DNA of 21,019 bases from Thermohalobaculum sp039030715 (GTDB lineage Bacteria; Pseudomonadota; Alphaproteobacteria; Rhodobacterales; Rhodobacteraceae), in NCBI GenBank assembly GCA_039030715.1, contig JBCCDU010000074.1, positions 1 to 21,019 of the forward strand. Reading direction: 5' to 3'. The notes under the pieces are model-generated. The model was not told the origin of the DNA, searched no databases, and worked only from the letters and a program-made list of their open reading frames with translations. Shown here piece after piece: positions 14,119 to 21,019 of the stretch. Each line of letters begins with the position of its first letter. The first letter of the stretch is position 1. Both the position numbers and the translations under genes were made by a program.

Positions 14119-16374
14119 TTACGGCGTTGTGCCTGGCCCGTCCGAGGCCACATCGTCGGCGCTGAGCGCCACGCCGCCCTCGATCGCTTTGGCGTCGTCC
14201 GAGCCGACAACCTCCACCTTGCGCCTTGCGAACCGGATGTCCTGTTCCGCGAAGACCGTGCGAAGGCGGTGATAGATCTCGCGCCGCAGGACGAATTGGG
14301 CGCGCGGCAGGCATTTGAACTTCACCCGGATCACCAGGGCCGAGTCGTCGTCGATGAAGTAGACGCCCTGGCTCTTCAGCGGTTCCAGGAATTTCGGGCC
14401 GTGATCGGGATGTGCCCAGAACTCCTTGCCCACTTCCTTCACAATCTTCTTGACCTTGTGGGGATCGGTTTCCGGCTCAAGCCGGAAGGACATTTTATAG
14501 ATCACCCAGTCGCGATTGTGGTTGGTGACGTTCTTCAACTCGCCGAAGGGAATGGTGATCACCGGCCCGCGGTGGTGGCGCAGTTGCAGTGAGCGGACGG
14601 AGATCGCCTGCACCTCGCCTCTCAGATCCTTGTCGAGTTCGATATACTCGCCCACCCGGAAGGCATCGTCGATCAGGAAGAAAATGCCGGAGAAGATATC
14701 GCGCACCAGTGTCTGCGCACCGAAACCGATCGCAATCCCTATGATCCCGGCGGAGGCGAGCAGAGGCCCGATATCGACCCCCAGTTTGGTCAGCACCATC
14801 ATGACCACGACCGAGATCAGGATGATCAGGAGGACCGAGCGGAACAGCGGCAACAGCGTCGTCAGCCGCGAGGTCTTGGGCATATTCGCCGGGTCGACAT
14901 CCTCGTCGGCGGTGCCGGAAGCGGCCTCCGTATACAGGATCGCCTTTACGAAGTGCCACAGGAAGAGCCCGATCAGCACCGTTACTGCGATATCAAAGGC
15001 CGCATCCGCCCAGACCGGCGCATTCTCGCCCTTGGCCAGTTCGAATACATCCACGCCCCAGAGGGCGGCGATGATCAGAAACCCGATCAGGCCGGTGGCG
15101 ACCCGCCAGGAGGCATTGAGAACAGTGCAGAGCCGCTGCCGCGCATCGCTCGTGACCGGAAAGACTGCGCTGATTACCTCGCGCCCGAACCGGTCTAGCA
15201 TCGGCAACAGTAGCAGGACGATCATCGTGCCGAGCGGCCCTTCCAGCCGATGCTGCCCCCGTTCGAGCCAGTGGGCCAGCCAGTAGAGCCCGGCCAGCAA
15301 CACGAAACCCGCCAGGACAATCGGAGACATGGCAGCGAGGAACATACGGGTCTTGTGGGCCCAATCACTCTCGGCCAGCATGCCGTAGATTGCGCTCCGG
15401 ATCGGCTGCCGATTGCGCAGAATGGCGGTCAGCAACACTGCGGAGACGCCGATCCCAGATAGTGCGACCGTCACCAGGGCGGGTGGGAAGCCAAATCCCA
15501 GATGGAACCAGGCACCGCCCAGCAGCCATCCCGTCAGCCCGATCAGTGTGGCCCGGCGCAGCAGCCGGTGGATCTGACGCGCCGCGATATCCGGCAGGGT
15601 GACCATTCGCAGACCGGGTGCTTCTGGGGCCAGTGTGCGCCGTGCGAACACGATGGCTCCCCAAGCATATTGGATCCCGATATAATAGATCCAGATCATG
15701 TTGCTGAGCGGCCCGAGCAAATCGGCAAGCAACACGGCGGCCCCTCGGGTCGCGTATACAAATGCGATGATCGGCAGGATTTCCAGCGCCAGCATCCCGT
15801 TGCTGCACGCGAACCGCATCCAATAGCCAAGGCCCGTTCTGGCCCGCAGCCATTGGCGCCAGGATTGCGTGAACCAGGCTGTCAGCAGGGCCGCCGCGAC
15901 GCCTGCGGCCACCAGACCCGCGATGGCGGCGATCATGCCCGGCAGGCCCAGGCTGGCGGTCGCCAAGCGCTTGCGTACTTCGGGCAGGCGCTCGTCCAGA
16001 TTGGCGATCCTGACCGTCCAGCGGCTGACGCGGTCGGAGATCTCCATCGTCATCTCCATCAGGCGCGCCTCGATATTGGCTAGCGTGGGGTCGGCTTGCC
16101 TCTTCTCCTCGGCTGCTTGCGTCTCGGCACGGCGGATCAGTTCTTCGCGCAGAATGTTGCGGACATCCGCGTCCGTCAGGCGGCTCATCAGGCCATCGAT
16201 GACTTCGGGGGAGAGATCCTCTGGGATCTCGGGCGCTGTCACCTCGCCATCGTCACCGGTACCTGCATTGAAAATGGTCTGCGCAGGCGCTGCTGTCGCG
16301 GCCATCGCGACCAGCAGCAGCAAAAGGGCCTGGCAGCAGTTTCGCATCATGCGGATATACCCCCGGCGCTCCAT
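14119..16374 (-). CDS. Mechanosensitive ion channel, large MscS-family member (YbiO-like)
   Basis: Inner-membrane channel that would open on membrane tension to release solutes after osmotic downshock. Of 751 residues, 1-32 look like a signal peptide (CCQALLLLLVAMAATAAPAQ); 55-135 is a charged periplasmic helical region, probably coiled coil; about eleven membrane segments follow. The MscS pore helix and beta domain start near 530 (LLASAGIIGIAIGFGAQTLVRD, then DDAFRVGEYIEL and GPVITIPFGELKNVTNHNRDW). Size and layout match E. coli YbiO (about 740 residues). ATG at 16374 has AGCGGA before it; ATG at 16350 with GGGGG nine bases before it would also give a good signal peptide, so the start is uncertain by eight residues. 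It follows selO by 99 bases on the same strand. Confidence 0.88.
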   Translation of the reverse strand: MERRGYIRMMRNCCQALLLLLVAMAATAAPAQTIFNAGTGDDGEVTAPEIPEDLSPEVIDGLMSRLTDADVRNILREELIRRAETQAAEEKRQADPTLANIEARLMEMTMEISDRVSRWTVRIANLDERLPEVRKRLATASLGLPGMIAAIAGLVAAGVAAALLTAWFTQSWRQWLRARTGLGYWMRFACSNGMLALEILPIIAFVYATRGAAVLLADLLGPLSNMIWIYYIGIQYAWGAIVFARRTLAPEAPGLRMVTLPDIAARQIHRLLRRATLIGLTGWLLGGAWFHLGFGFPPALVTVALSGIGVSAVLLTAILRNRQPIRSAIYGMLAESDWAHKTRMFLAAMSPIVLAGFVLLAGLYWLAHWLERGQHRLEGPLGTMIVLLLLPMLDRFGREVISAVFPVTSDARQRLCTVLNASWRVATGLIGFLIIAALWGVDVFELAKGENAPVWADAAFDIAVTVLIGLFLWHFVKAILYTEAASGTADEDVDPANMPKTSRLTTLLPLFRSVLLIILISVVVMMVLTKLGVDIGPLLASAGIIGIAIGFGAQTLVRDIFSGIFFLIDDAFRVGEYIELDKDLRGEVQAISVRSLQLRHHRGPVITIPFGELKNVTNHNRDWVIYKMSFRLEPETDPHKVKKIVKEVGKEFWAHPDHGPKFLEPLKSQGVYFIDDDSALVIRVKFKCLPRAQFVLRREIYHRLRTVFAEQDIRFARRKVEVVGSDDAKAIEGGVALSADDVASDGPGTTP

Positions 16375-16473
16375 TCCGCTGAATGGACGCGCGGTGGAAT
16401 TGCGTGCCCATCCCTCATGGTGAAGCGCAGCCCGGTGGCAATTGCAACCGTTCTGTAACGGGCGAGCGGGTTG

Positions 16474-17934
16474 TCAGGTGCCGCAGAAGGTCTGAAAGTC
16501 CCCAAAACTTTCCGGCGCGGGTTGGGCATAATCCTCCAGCCCCTCGCGCCGGGTGAAAGGATCGCTGAGAACGTCCATCAGCCGCGTGAAGGGTGAGAAA
16601 TCGCCTGCATTGGCAGCCTCCAGCGCCTGTTCCACCCGATGATTGCGCGGGATGTAGAGCGGATTGGCCCGTGTCATCCGCGCGACCGCGTCCTGTGGAG
16701 ATGTTCTCTCCAACCGGGCCGACCAGCCTTCGCGCCACGCGGCGAAGTCATCGATCTGGGAAAGCGGTTGAGGAACGGCGTCAGGTTCTTCGACAACCGT
16801 TAGCAGGCTGCGGAACCCGTTGGTGAAGTCGATCTTGTGCTGGTGGAGCATGTCCAGAAAACCCTGGACCAGGTCCCGGTCACCCTCCTGAGCGTCCCCC
16901 TCGGCCAGCCCCAACTTGGCGCCCATCGATGTCCGCCAGGCTTGATCGTAGATCGTCGTAAATGCCTCGATCTCGGCCGTGCAGCGAGCAATCGCAGTGT
17001 CGGTATCCGAGTCGATCAAGGGCAGCAGCGCCTCGGCCAAGCGGGCCAGGTTCCATTGGGCGATCAAGGGTTGGTTGCCATACGCATAGCGCCCGCCCGT
17101 ATCGATGGAACTGAACACTGTCTGCGGGTCATAGGCATCCATGAAGGCACAGGGACCGTAATCGATGGTTTCGCCTGCGATCGACATATTGTCGGTATTC
17201 ATCACGCCGTGGATGAACCCGATCTGCATCCATTTCGCGATCAGAGCTGCCTGTCGATCGCGTACGGCGCAGAGGAACGCGAGATAAGGCTCTTCGGCCT
17301 CCGCCAAGTCCGGATCATGGCGCGTGATGGCATAGTCGGCCAGTTTGCGCAGCTTTTCGGTGTCGCCGCGGGCTGCGAAGAACTGGAAAGTCCCAACGCG
17401 GATATGGCTGGAGGCAACGCGGGTCAGCACGGCGCCGGGCAGGGCGGTTTCGCGATAAACCTGCTCACCAGTCGTCACCGCCGCAAGGGCGCGCGTGGTG
17501 GGCACTCCGAGCGCCTGCATCGCCTCGGCCATCAGATATTCGCGCAGCACTGGGCCGAGGGCCGCCTTGCCATCGCCGCCGCGCGAGAACGGCGTGCGTC
17601 CCGAGCCCTTCAATTGTATGTCCCAGCGTTTGCCCGAGAGGTCCAGAACCTCCCCCAGAAGCAGTGCGCGACCATCGCCGAGCTGGGGGGAGAAGCCACC
17701 AAACTGATGCCCGGCATAGGCCTGAGCCAGCGGGTCCGCACCTTCAGGCGGGGTCTTGCCCGCGAAGATCGCAGCCCCGGCAGCGCCGCCCAGCACAGCA
17801 GGGTCAAGGCCCAGATTCAACGCCAGCGCCTCGTTCAGGAACAACAGCTCTGGCGCGCGGACGTCGTCGCCCTTCCAGGGGACGTAAAAGCCCTCCAACT
17901 CGCGGGCATAGCTGTTGTCGAATGCGAAGGTCAT
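16474..17934 (-). CDS. selO: Protein adenylyltransferase SelO (YdiU/UPF0061)
   Basis: Pseudokinase-fold enzyme that transfers AMP from ATP to protein Ser/Thr/Tyr (AMPylation), linked to oxidative stress in bacteria and mitochondria. The protein has 486 residues, the family length. Seen: GHQFGGFSPQLGDGRA at 75-90, QLKGSGRTPFSRGGDG at 107-122, SSHIRVGTFQFFA at 175-187, catalytic GVMNTDNMS with D248 and N249, and the DYGPCAFMD metal site with D258. The third-last residue is Cys484 (FCGT), the position of selenocysteine in animal SelO, so the redox-active C-terminus is present as Cys. Its ATG overlaps the stop of the preceding 88-residue gene (ATGA), and msrB is just upstream; both neighbours fit a redox role. 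Confidence 0.95.
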   Translation of the reverse strand: MTFAFDNSYARELEGFYVPWKGDDVRAPELLFLNEALALNLGLDPAVLGGAAGAAIFAGKTPPEGADPLAQAYAGHQFGGFSPQLGDGRALLLGEVLDLSGKRWDIQLKGSGRTPFSRGGDGKAALGPVLREYLMAEAMQALGVPTTRALAAVTTGEQVYRETALPGAVLTRVASSHIRVGTFQFFAARGDTEKLRKLADYAITRHDPDLAEAEEPYLAFLCAVRDRQAALIAKWMQIGFIHGVMNTDNMSIAGETIDYGPCAFMDAYDPQTVFSSIDTGGRYAYGNQPLIAQWNLARLAEALLPLIDSDTDTAIARCTAEIEAFTTIYDQAWRTSMGAKLGLAEGDAQEGDRDLVQGFLDMLHQHKIDFTNGFRSLLTVVEEPDAVPQPLSQIDDFAAWREGWSARLERTSPQDAVARMTRANPLYIPRNHRVEQALEAANAGDFSPFTRLMDVLSDPFTRREGLEDYAQPAPESFGDFQTFCGT

Positions 17935-18197
17935 GTGTCTCGCACCTTGAGCCCCGCAACGAAGTCCACGACTTTGCCAGCCGGCATCTCGCAGGGTTTC
18001 AGCAGGTGGCGCCCATCTGCCAGGGCATAGAGGTTCAGGCTGATGTAATCCGTCCCGCCCAGTTCCCGCCCCACCAGTTTCACGCTGCGCCCCGCATTGA
18101 AAACCCGCTTCACCACGCCATAGTGCCGACCCGCGAAATCCGCCTGGAAATACCCATCTGGCAGGGCCGCCAAACGGTCATGGATAGCGTGGGTCAT
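17931..18197 (-). CDS. Uncharacterised 88-residue protein between msrB and selO
   Basis: I do not recognise the family. It is a small, probably soluble protein with no membrane segment or signal. It has alternating beta-like stretches (YFQADFAGRHYGVVKRVF; DYISLNLYALADGRHLLKPCEM) and a C-terminal helix, with a single Cys in KPCEMP. ATG at 18197 is chosen because it forms TGATG with the msrB stop; the frame is open further upstream but runs inside msrB. Its stop overlaps the selO start by four bases. Double overlap implies co-translation with MsrB and SelO, so a role in the same methionine-oxidation or AMPylation pathway is a reasonable guess, not a demonstration. Confidence 0.75.
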   Translation of the reverse strand: MTHAIHDRLAALPDGYFQADFAGRHYGVVKRVFNAGRSVKLVGRELGGTDYISLNLYALADGRHLLKPCEMPAGKVVDFVAGLKVRDT

Positions 18198-18646
18198 CAC
18201 GCGGGGGCTTCGACCTGGCCGATGTAGTCTCCGTACCCTTCGGCCTCCATCTCCTCCAGCGGGATGAAGCGCAGAGAGGCGGAGTTGATGCAATAGCGTA
18301 GGCCCCCCCGGTCGCGAGGACCGTCCGGGAAGACATGGCCCAGATGGCTATCGCCGTGGGTCGAGCGTACCTCGGTACGGACCATGCCCAGACTGGCATC
18401 GCGGCTTTCGACCACGAAATCCTCTGCAATCGGTCTGGTGAAGCTGGGCCAGCCGCAGCCGCTCTCGAACTTGTCGGTCGAGGCGAAAAGCGGCTCGCCC
18501 GAGACGATGTCGACATAAATGCCCGCTGCCTTGTTCGAGCAATACTCGCCGGTAAAGGGCCGTTCGGTCCCGTCCTGCTGGGTTACCCGGTATTGTTCGG
18601 GCGTCAGTTTCGCGATGGCCTCTTCGCTTTTGGTATAGGTGGTCAT
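18197..18646 (-). CDS. msrB: Peptide-methionine (R)-S-oxide reductase
   Basis: Reduces methionine-R-sulfoxide in proteins, repairing oxidative damage with thioredoxin as donor. The protein has 149 residues. Seen: catalytic Cys119 in RYCINSASLRF, resolving Cys64 in ESGCGWPSF, and STHGDSHLGHVFPDGP with the substrate-binding histidines. The paired CxxC zinc motifs of many MsrB proteins are absent (only C36 lies in that zone), so this is a zinc-free form. ATG at 18646 has a CAGGAGA ribosome site 6-7 bases upstream. It is the first gene of an overlapping three-gene unit with the 88-residue protein and selO. Confidence 0.96.
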   Translation of the reverse strand: MTTYTKSEEAIAKLTPEQYRVTQQDGTERPFTGEYCSNKAAGIYVDIVSGEPLFASTDKFESGCGWPSFTRPIAEDFVVESRDASLGMVRTEVRSTHGDSHLGHVFPDGPRDRGGLRYCINSASLRFIPLEEMEAEGYGDYIGQVEAPA

Positions 18647-18725
18647 GATGTCTCCTGCCTGGCGGTGTCATGGCTCCGATACCGGATATGGGTGGCGGGC
18701 GCGGCGATGTCCATCCGTGGAGGGT

Positions 18726-19532
18726 TCAGAGATCGGCAGGCAGCTTGCGTTCCGCCCCACGATCCAGCCGCAGGACACCGGGCGGGCCGATCCGGGGGAA
18801 CAGATCCAACACCAGCGGGTCATGGCCCGGCACGCATTGTTCGGGGCTGGATGCGAGGCCCTGGATGATGTCCCAGCCCTTATACATCGCCTCCACATCC
18901 ACGACGATCGGAAAGGCTTTGCGCTTCAGGAAATTCTCATAGAAATGCGCAGCGTCAGAGGCGAGGCAGAGCCAGCCCGCTTCGGTCTTCACGCGCACGG
19001 ACATCAGCCCCTTGGAATGCCCGCCAATGGCGTGGACCGTGACCCCTGGGGCGATCCCCGCATCGCCCTCGTGGAAGATGACCTTGCCGGAATAGACATG
19101 TTTGACCATCTGCACGATGTGTTCGACGCTGAACGGCATCTTCAGCGCCGACATGCACATGCAGGGCCCGGTGGCATAGGCCATCTCGGCCGCTTGCACG
19201 TGGAATTTCGCATTCGGAAAACTGTCGAGCGTGCCCGCATGATCGTAATGCAGATGTGTGACGATAACCTCGTCGATCTCTTCGGGTCTGATGTTGATCT
19301 GCGCCAGCGCCTCCACCGGGTGGAGCGTGATCGGGCGCCCGCGGCGGGCGGCTTCTTCGGTGTCGTAGCCGGTATCGACCAGGATGGTGCGGGTTTCGTT
19401 CCGAACCACCCAGATGAAATAGTCGATCGGATGCGGCCCATCGTGGTTGTCGTCGAAGAGGAAGCTCTCCATCCGGGTCCGCGCGGGCCGGGTGCCGTAT
19501 TTGAGGGCGTAGACCTCCCACATGTCACTCAT
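18726..19532 (-). CDS. Metallo-beta-lactamase-fold hydrolase, N-acyl-homoserine-lactonase-like
   Basis: Dinuclear zinc hydrolase of 268 residues. Seen: THLHYDHAG giving the HxHxDH motif with H93, H95, D97 and H98, then H172 (GGHSKG), D193 (ASDAAH) and H237 (PGHDP). All metal ligands of the AiiA/AttM lactonase group are present. That group opens acyl-homoserine-lactone or gamma-butyrolactone rings, but many relatives have other substrates, so quorum quenching is only a possibility. The start ATG at 19532 has a CAGGAGAG ribosome site; the frame is open much further upstream, where it reads as shadow of the next gene. It overlaps the preceding monooxygenase-like gene by 8 bases, so the pair is co-translated. 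Confidence 0.88.
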   Translation of the reverse strand: MSDMWEVYALKYGTRPARTRMESFLFDDNHDGPHPIDYFIWVVRNETRTILVDTGYDTEEAARRGRPITLHPVEALAQINIRPEEIDEVIVTHLHYDHAGTLDSFPNAKFHVQAAEMAYATGPCMCMSALKMPFSVEHIVQMVKHVYSGKVIFHEGDAGIAPGVTVHAIGGHSKGLMSVRVKTEAGWLCLASDAAHFYENFLKRKAFPIVVDVEAMYKGWDIIQGLASSPEQCVPGHDPLVLDLFPRIGPPGVLRLDRGAERKLPADL

Positions 19533-19824
19533 CTGTGCTCTCCTGCTTGGCCCAGGTCGCGACCTGTTTGTCGAAAACCATCGGTTCGGTCTGCTCTGCG
19601 AAGCGCTTGAAATGATCGCTGGCCAGATGGGCGTCGAAAGCGGCGGCATCGGCATAGGTCTCGTAGAGATAGACCTGATCGGGACGCGCGGGATCGGTCC
19701 AGATATCGAATTGGTGGCAGCCGGGTTCGAGCCGCAGCGAGTTGGTGGCCTGAGCGCACGCAAGCCGCAGAAACGCGTCGATCTGTCCGGGCCGCATTGT
19801 GAAGATGACCGTGACGGCGAACAT
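19525..19824 (-). CDS. Antibiotic biosynthesis monooxygenase (ABM/YgiN-like) domain protein
   Basis: A single ABM-fold domain of 99 residues (dimeric ferredoxin-like barrel). Seen: VTVIFTMRPGQIDAFLRLA at the start, EPGCHQFDIWTDPARPDQVYLYETYADAAAFDAH in the middle and HFKRF near the end, the usual order of E. coli YgiN-type quinol monooxygenases and LsrG-like proteins. Substrate unknown. It heads a two-gene unit with the lactonase-like hydrolase. LsrG, of the same fold, acts on a quorum-signal derivative, so linkage to a lactonase-like enzyme is suggestive but unproven. The ribosome site is weak (GAGGA about 14 bases before ATG). Confidence 0.87.
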   Translation of the reverse strand: MFAVTVIFTMRPGQIDAFLRLACAQATNSLRLEPGCHQFDIWTDPARPDQVYLYETYADAAAFDAHLASDHFKRFAEQTEPMVFDKQVATWAKQESTDE

Positions 19825-19897
19825 CGGATGCCTTTGTCCTCTTTCGTTAGGGCCAGCCTATGGTAAAGCGATGGCGCATTCCAGATGAGAGGGGCCA

Positions 19898-20974
19898 ATG
19901 CAGAAGCTGAATATCGCCGTGTTCGATGGGGATGGGATCGGGCCCGAAATCACCGCGCCAACGGTCAAGCTGATCGACAAGGTCGCGCGCGAGGCGCAGG
20001 TTGCCATGACATTCGAGACGCTGCCCGCCGGGGCCGGGTATTACCGCGATCACGGCGAGAGCCTGCCGCGCGCGTCGGTCGACGCGGCCAGGACTGCGGA
20101 CGCGGTGTTGCTCTCGGCCATGGGGCTGCCCGGCGTGCGCTATCCGGATGGGACCGAGATCGTGCCCCAGATCGAGCTGCGATTTGAGCTGGACCTTTAT
20201 GCCGGGGTGCGCCCCGTGACGCTGCTGCCAGGGCAGAAGGGGCCGTTGGCGTTGCCCGAGGGGCAGGGGATCGACTTTGTGTTGATACGCGAGTCGACCG
20301 AGGGGCTGTTCGCCTCGATGAACAAGGGTGAGGTGACCGAGGATGAGGCCCGCGAGACGATGGTGATCACGCGGCGGGTGACCGAGAAGCTGTCGGATTT
20401 CGCCTTCAAACTGGCGCGCCAGAGGAAAGCGAAGGGGCATCCGGGTAAGGTCATGTGCGTGGACAAAGCCAATGTGTTCCGCGCCTTTGCCTTCATGCGC
20501 AAGATCTTCGAGGAGCGCGCGGCGCTGAACCCGGATATCGACGCCTCGGCCGGATATGTCGATGCGGTGGCCCTCTGGATGGTGCAGAAGCCCTGGATCT
20601 TCGATGTCATGATCACCGAGAATATGTTTGGGGACATTCTCAGCGATCTGGGCGCCGGACTGATGGGGGGATTGGGTATGGCACCCTCGGCGGATATCGG
20701 CGACGGACATGCGGTGTTTCAGCCCTGTCACGGAACGGCTCCGGATATCGCGGGGAAAGGGATTGCCAATCCAGGCGCCATGATCCTCTCAGGTGCGATG
20801 ATGCTGGATTGGTTGGCCGAGGAGAAAGCGCTGCCGGGCTTGGCCTCGGGCGCCGAACGGTTGCGCGATGCGGTTACGAGGGTGCTGGCCGATGGCGGGG
20901 CTTCAGTCACGCCGGATCTGGGCGGTACGGCCTCGACCGACGGTTTTGCCGCGGCTGTCGAGGCGGCGCTGTGA
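19898..20974 (+). CDS. Isocitrate/isopropylmalate dehydrogenase family protein
   Basis: NAD(P)-dependent beta-decarboxylating dehydrogenase of 358 residues. Seen: GDGIGPEI at 11-18, substrate-binding arginines R95, R105 and R131, catalytic K190 (CVDKANV), metal-binding D222, D246 and D250 (ENMFGDILSD), and HGTAPDIAGKGIANP at 278-292. The conserved tyrosine of the RExTxGxY motif is Phe138 (RESTEGLFAS), which argues against orthodox LeuB and for a paralogue acting on another 2-hydroxy acid such as tartrate or a malate analogue; the substrate is unknown. Ribosome site GAGAGGGG at 19887-19894. It diverges from the ABM/hydrolase pair across a 73-base gap that I could not parse into promoters. The last 45 bases of the window show nothing. 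Confidence 0.85.
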   Translation: MQKLNIAVFDGDGIGPEITAPTVKLIDKVAREAQVAMTFETLPAGAGYYRDHGESLPRASVDAARTADAVLLSAMGLPGVRYPDGTEIVPQIELRFELDLYAGVRPVTLLPGQKGPLALPEGQGIDFVLIRESTEGLFASMNKGEVTEDEARETMVITRRVTEKLSDFAFKLARQRKAKGHPGKVMCVDKANVFRAFAFMRKIFEERAALNPDIDASAGYVDAVALWMVQKPWIFDVMITENMFGDILSDLGAGLMGGLGMAPSADIGDGHAVFQPCHGTAPDIAGKGIANPGAMILSGAMMLDWLAEEKALPGLASGAERLRDAVTRVLADGGASVTPDLGGTASTDGFAAAVEAAL

Positions 20975-21019
20975 TCGCGCCCCCTTGCGGGCAAATCCAC
21001 CACCCGCCCCCACCCACCC

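Noticed and set aside
16448..16461. Hairpin CCGTT-ctgt-AACGG downstream of selO as a terminator
   Set aside because: Only 5 bp and no T-run on the minus strand; too weak to call.
16837..18030. Plus-strand open frame of 397 codons opposite selO
   Set aside because: Antisense to SelO with all its motifs; composition typical of shadow frames.
19533..19898. Upstream extension of the lactonase-like hydrolase (122 residues)
   Set aside because: The extension is out-of-frame translation of the ABM gene; ATG at 19532 has a good ribosome site and starts the fold.
1..21019. Mobile elements, CRISPR, phage genes, tRNA or rRNA
   Set aside because: I looked for transposase motifs, terminal repeats, evenly spaced repeats and RNA gene signatures and saw none.

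Overview
The window is GC-rich, densely coded DNA with no rRNA, tRNA, insertion sequence or CRISPR array that I can see. Several traits suggest an alphaproteobacterium, most likely Rhodobacteraceae (the Roseobacter/Rhodobacter group): a Tat-type signal on a LivK-like binding protein, an ScfR/RamB-type regulator, an FeS-type bacterial photolyase, and a histidine kinase with a sodium/solute-symporter domain. The taxonomic call is inference from gene content and protein style.

Left part (1-6291, minus strand): one apparent operon, transcribed right to left. It encodes a periplasmic binding protein, two LivH/LivM permeases, two LivG/LivF ATPases and, as last gene, acetyl-CoA synthetase (acs), which is cut by the window edge. 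Small GC-rich hairpins sit between the binding-protein gene and livH, and between livF and acs.

Middle (6292-11385): an AT-rich divergent control region with a 10-bp direct repeat separates this operon from a plus-strand regulator of the short-chain-fatty-acyl family (ScfR/RamB/PrpR). Behind it, with its own good sigma-70-like promoter, come a stand-alone receiver, a two-helix membrane peptide and a 900-residue kinase (SLC5/SSF domain, STAC, HisKA, HATPase) of the CbrA/CrbS type. CrbS-type kinases are known to control acs, so I read 1-11385 as one acetate or short-chain-acid uptake, activation and sensing locus. The most striking observation is that the HTH regulator carries a segment matching the kinase's own phospho-acceptor (DHp) helices without gaps, with the histidine in register (17 of 39 residues identical). 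This raises the possibility of a physical or phosphotransfer link from kinase to output-less receiver to DNA-binding regulator.

Right part (11493-20974): a phosphotransferase (APH/SrkA-like) and an FeS-BCP photolyase on the plus strand. Then comes a minus-strand run: antibiotic-biosynthesis-monooxygenase-like protein, metallo-beta-lactamase-fold lactonase-like hydrolase, msrB, an unknown 88-residue protein, selO, and a YbiO-like mechanosensitive channel. msrB, the unknown gene and selO overlap at their stop/start codons and form a redox-repair unit. The window ends with a plus-strand isocitrate/isopropylmalate-dehydrogenase-family gene in which the usual catalytic tyrosine is phenylalanine.
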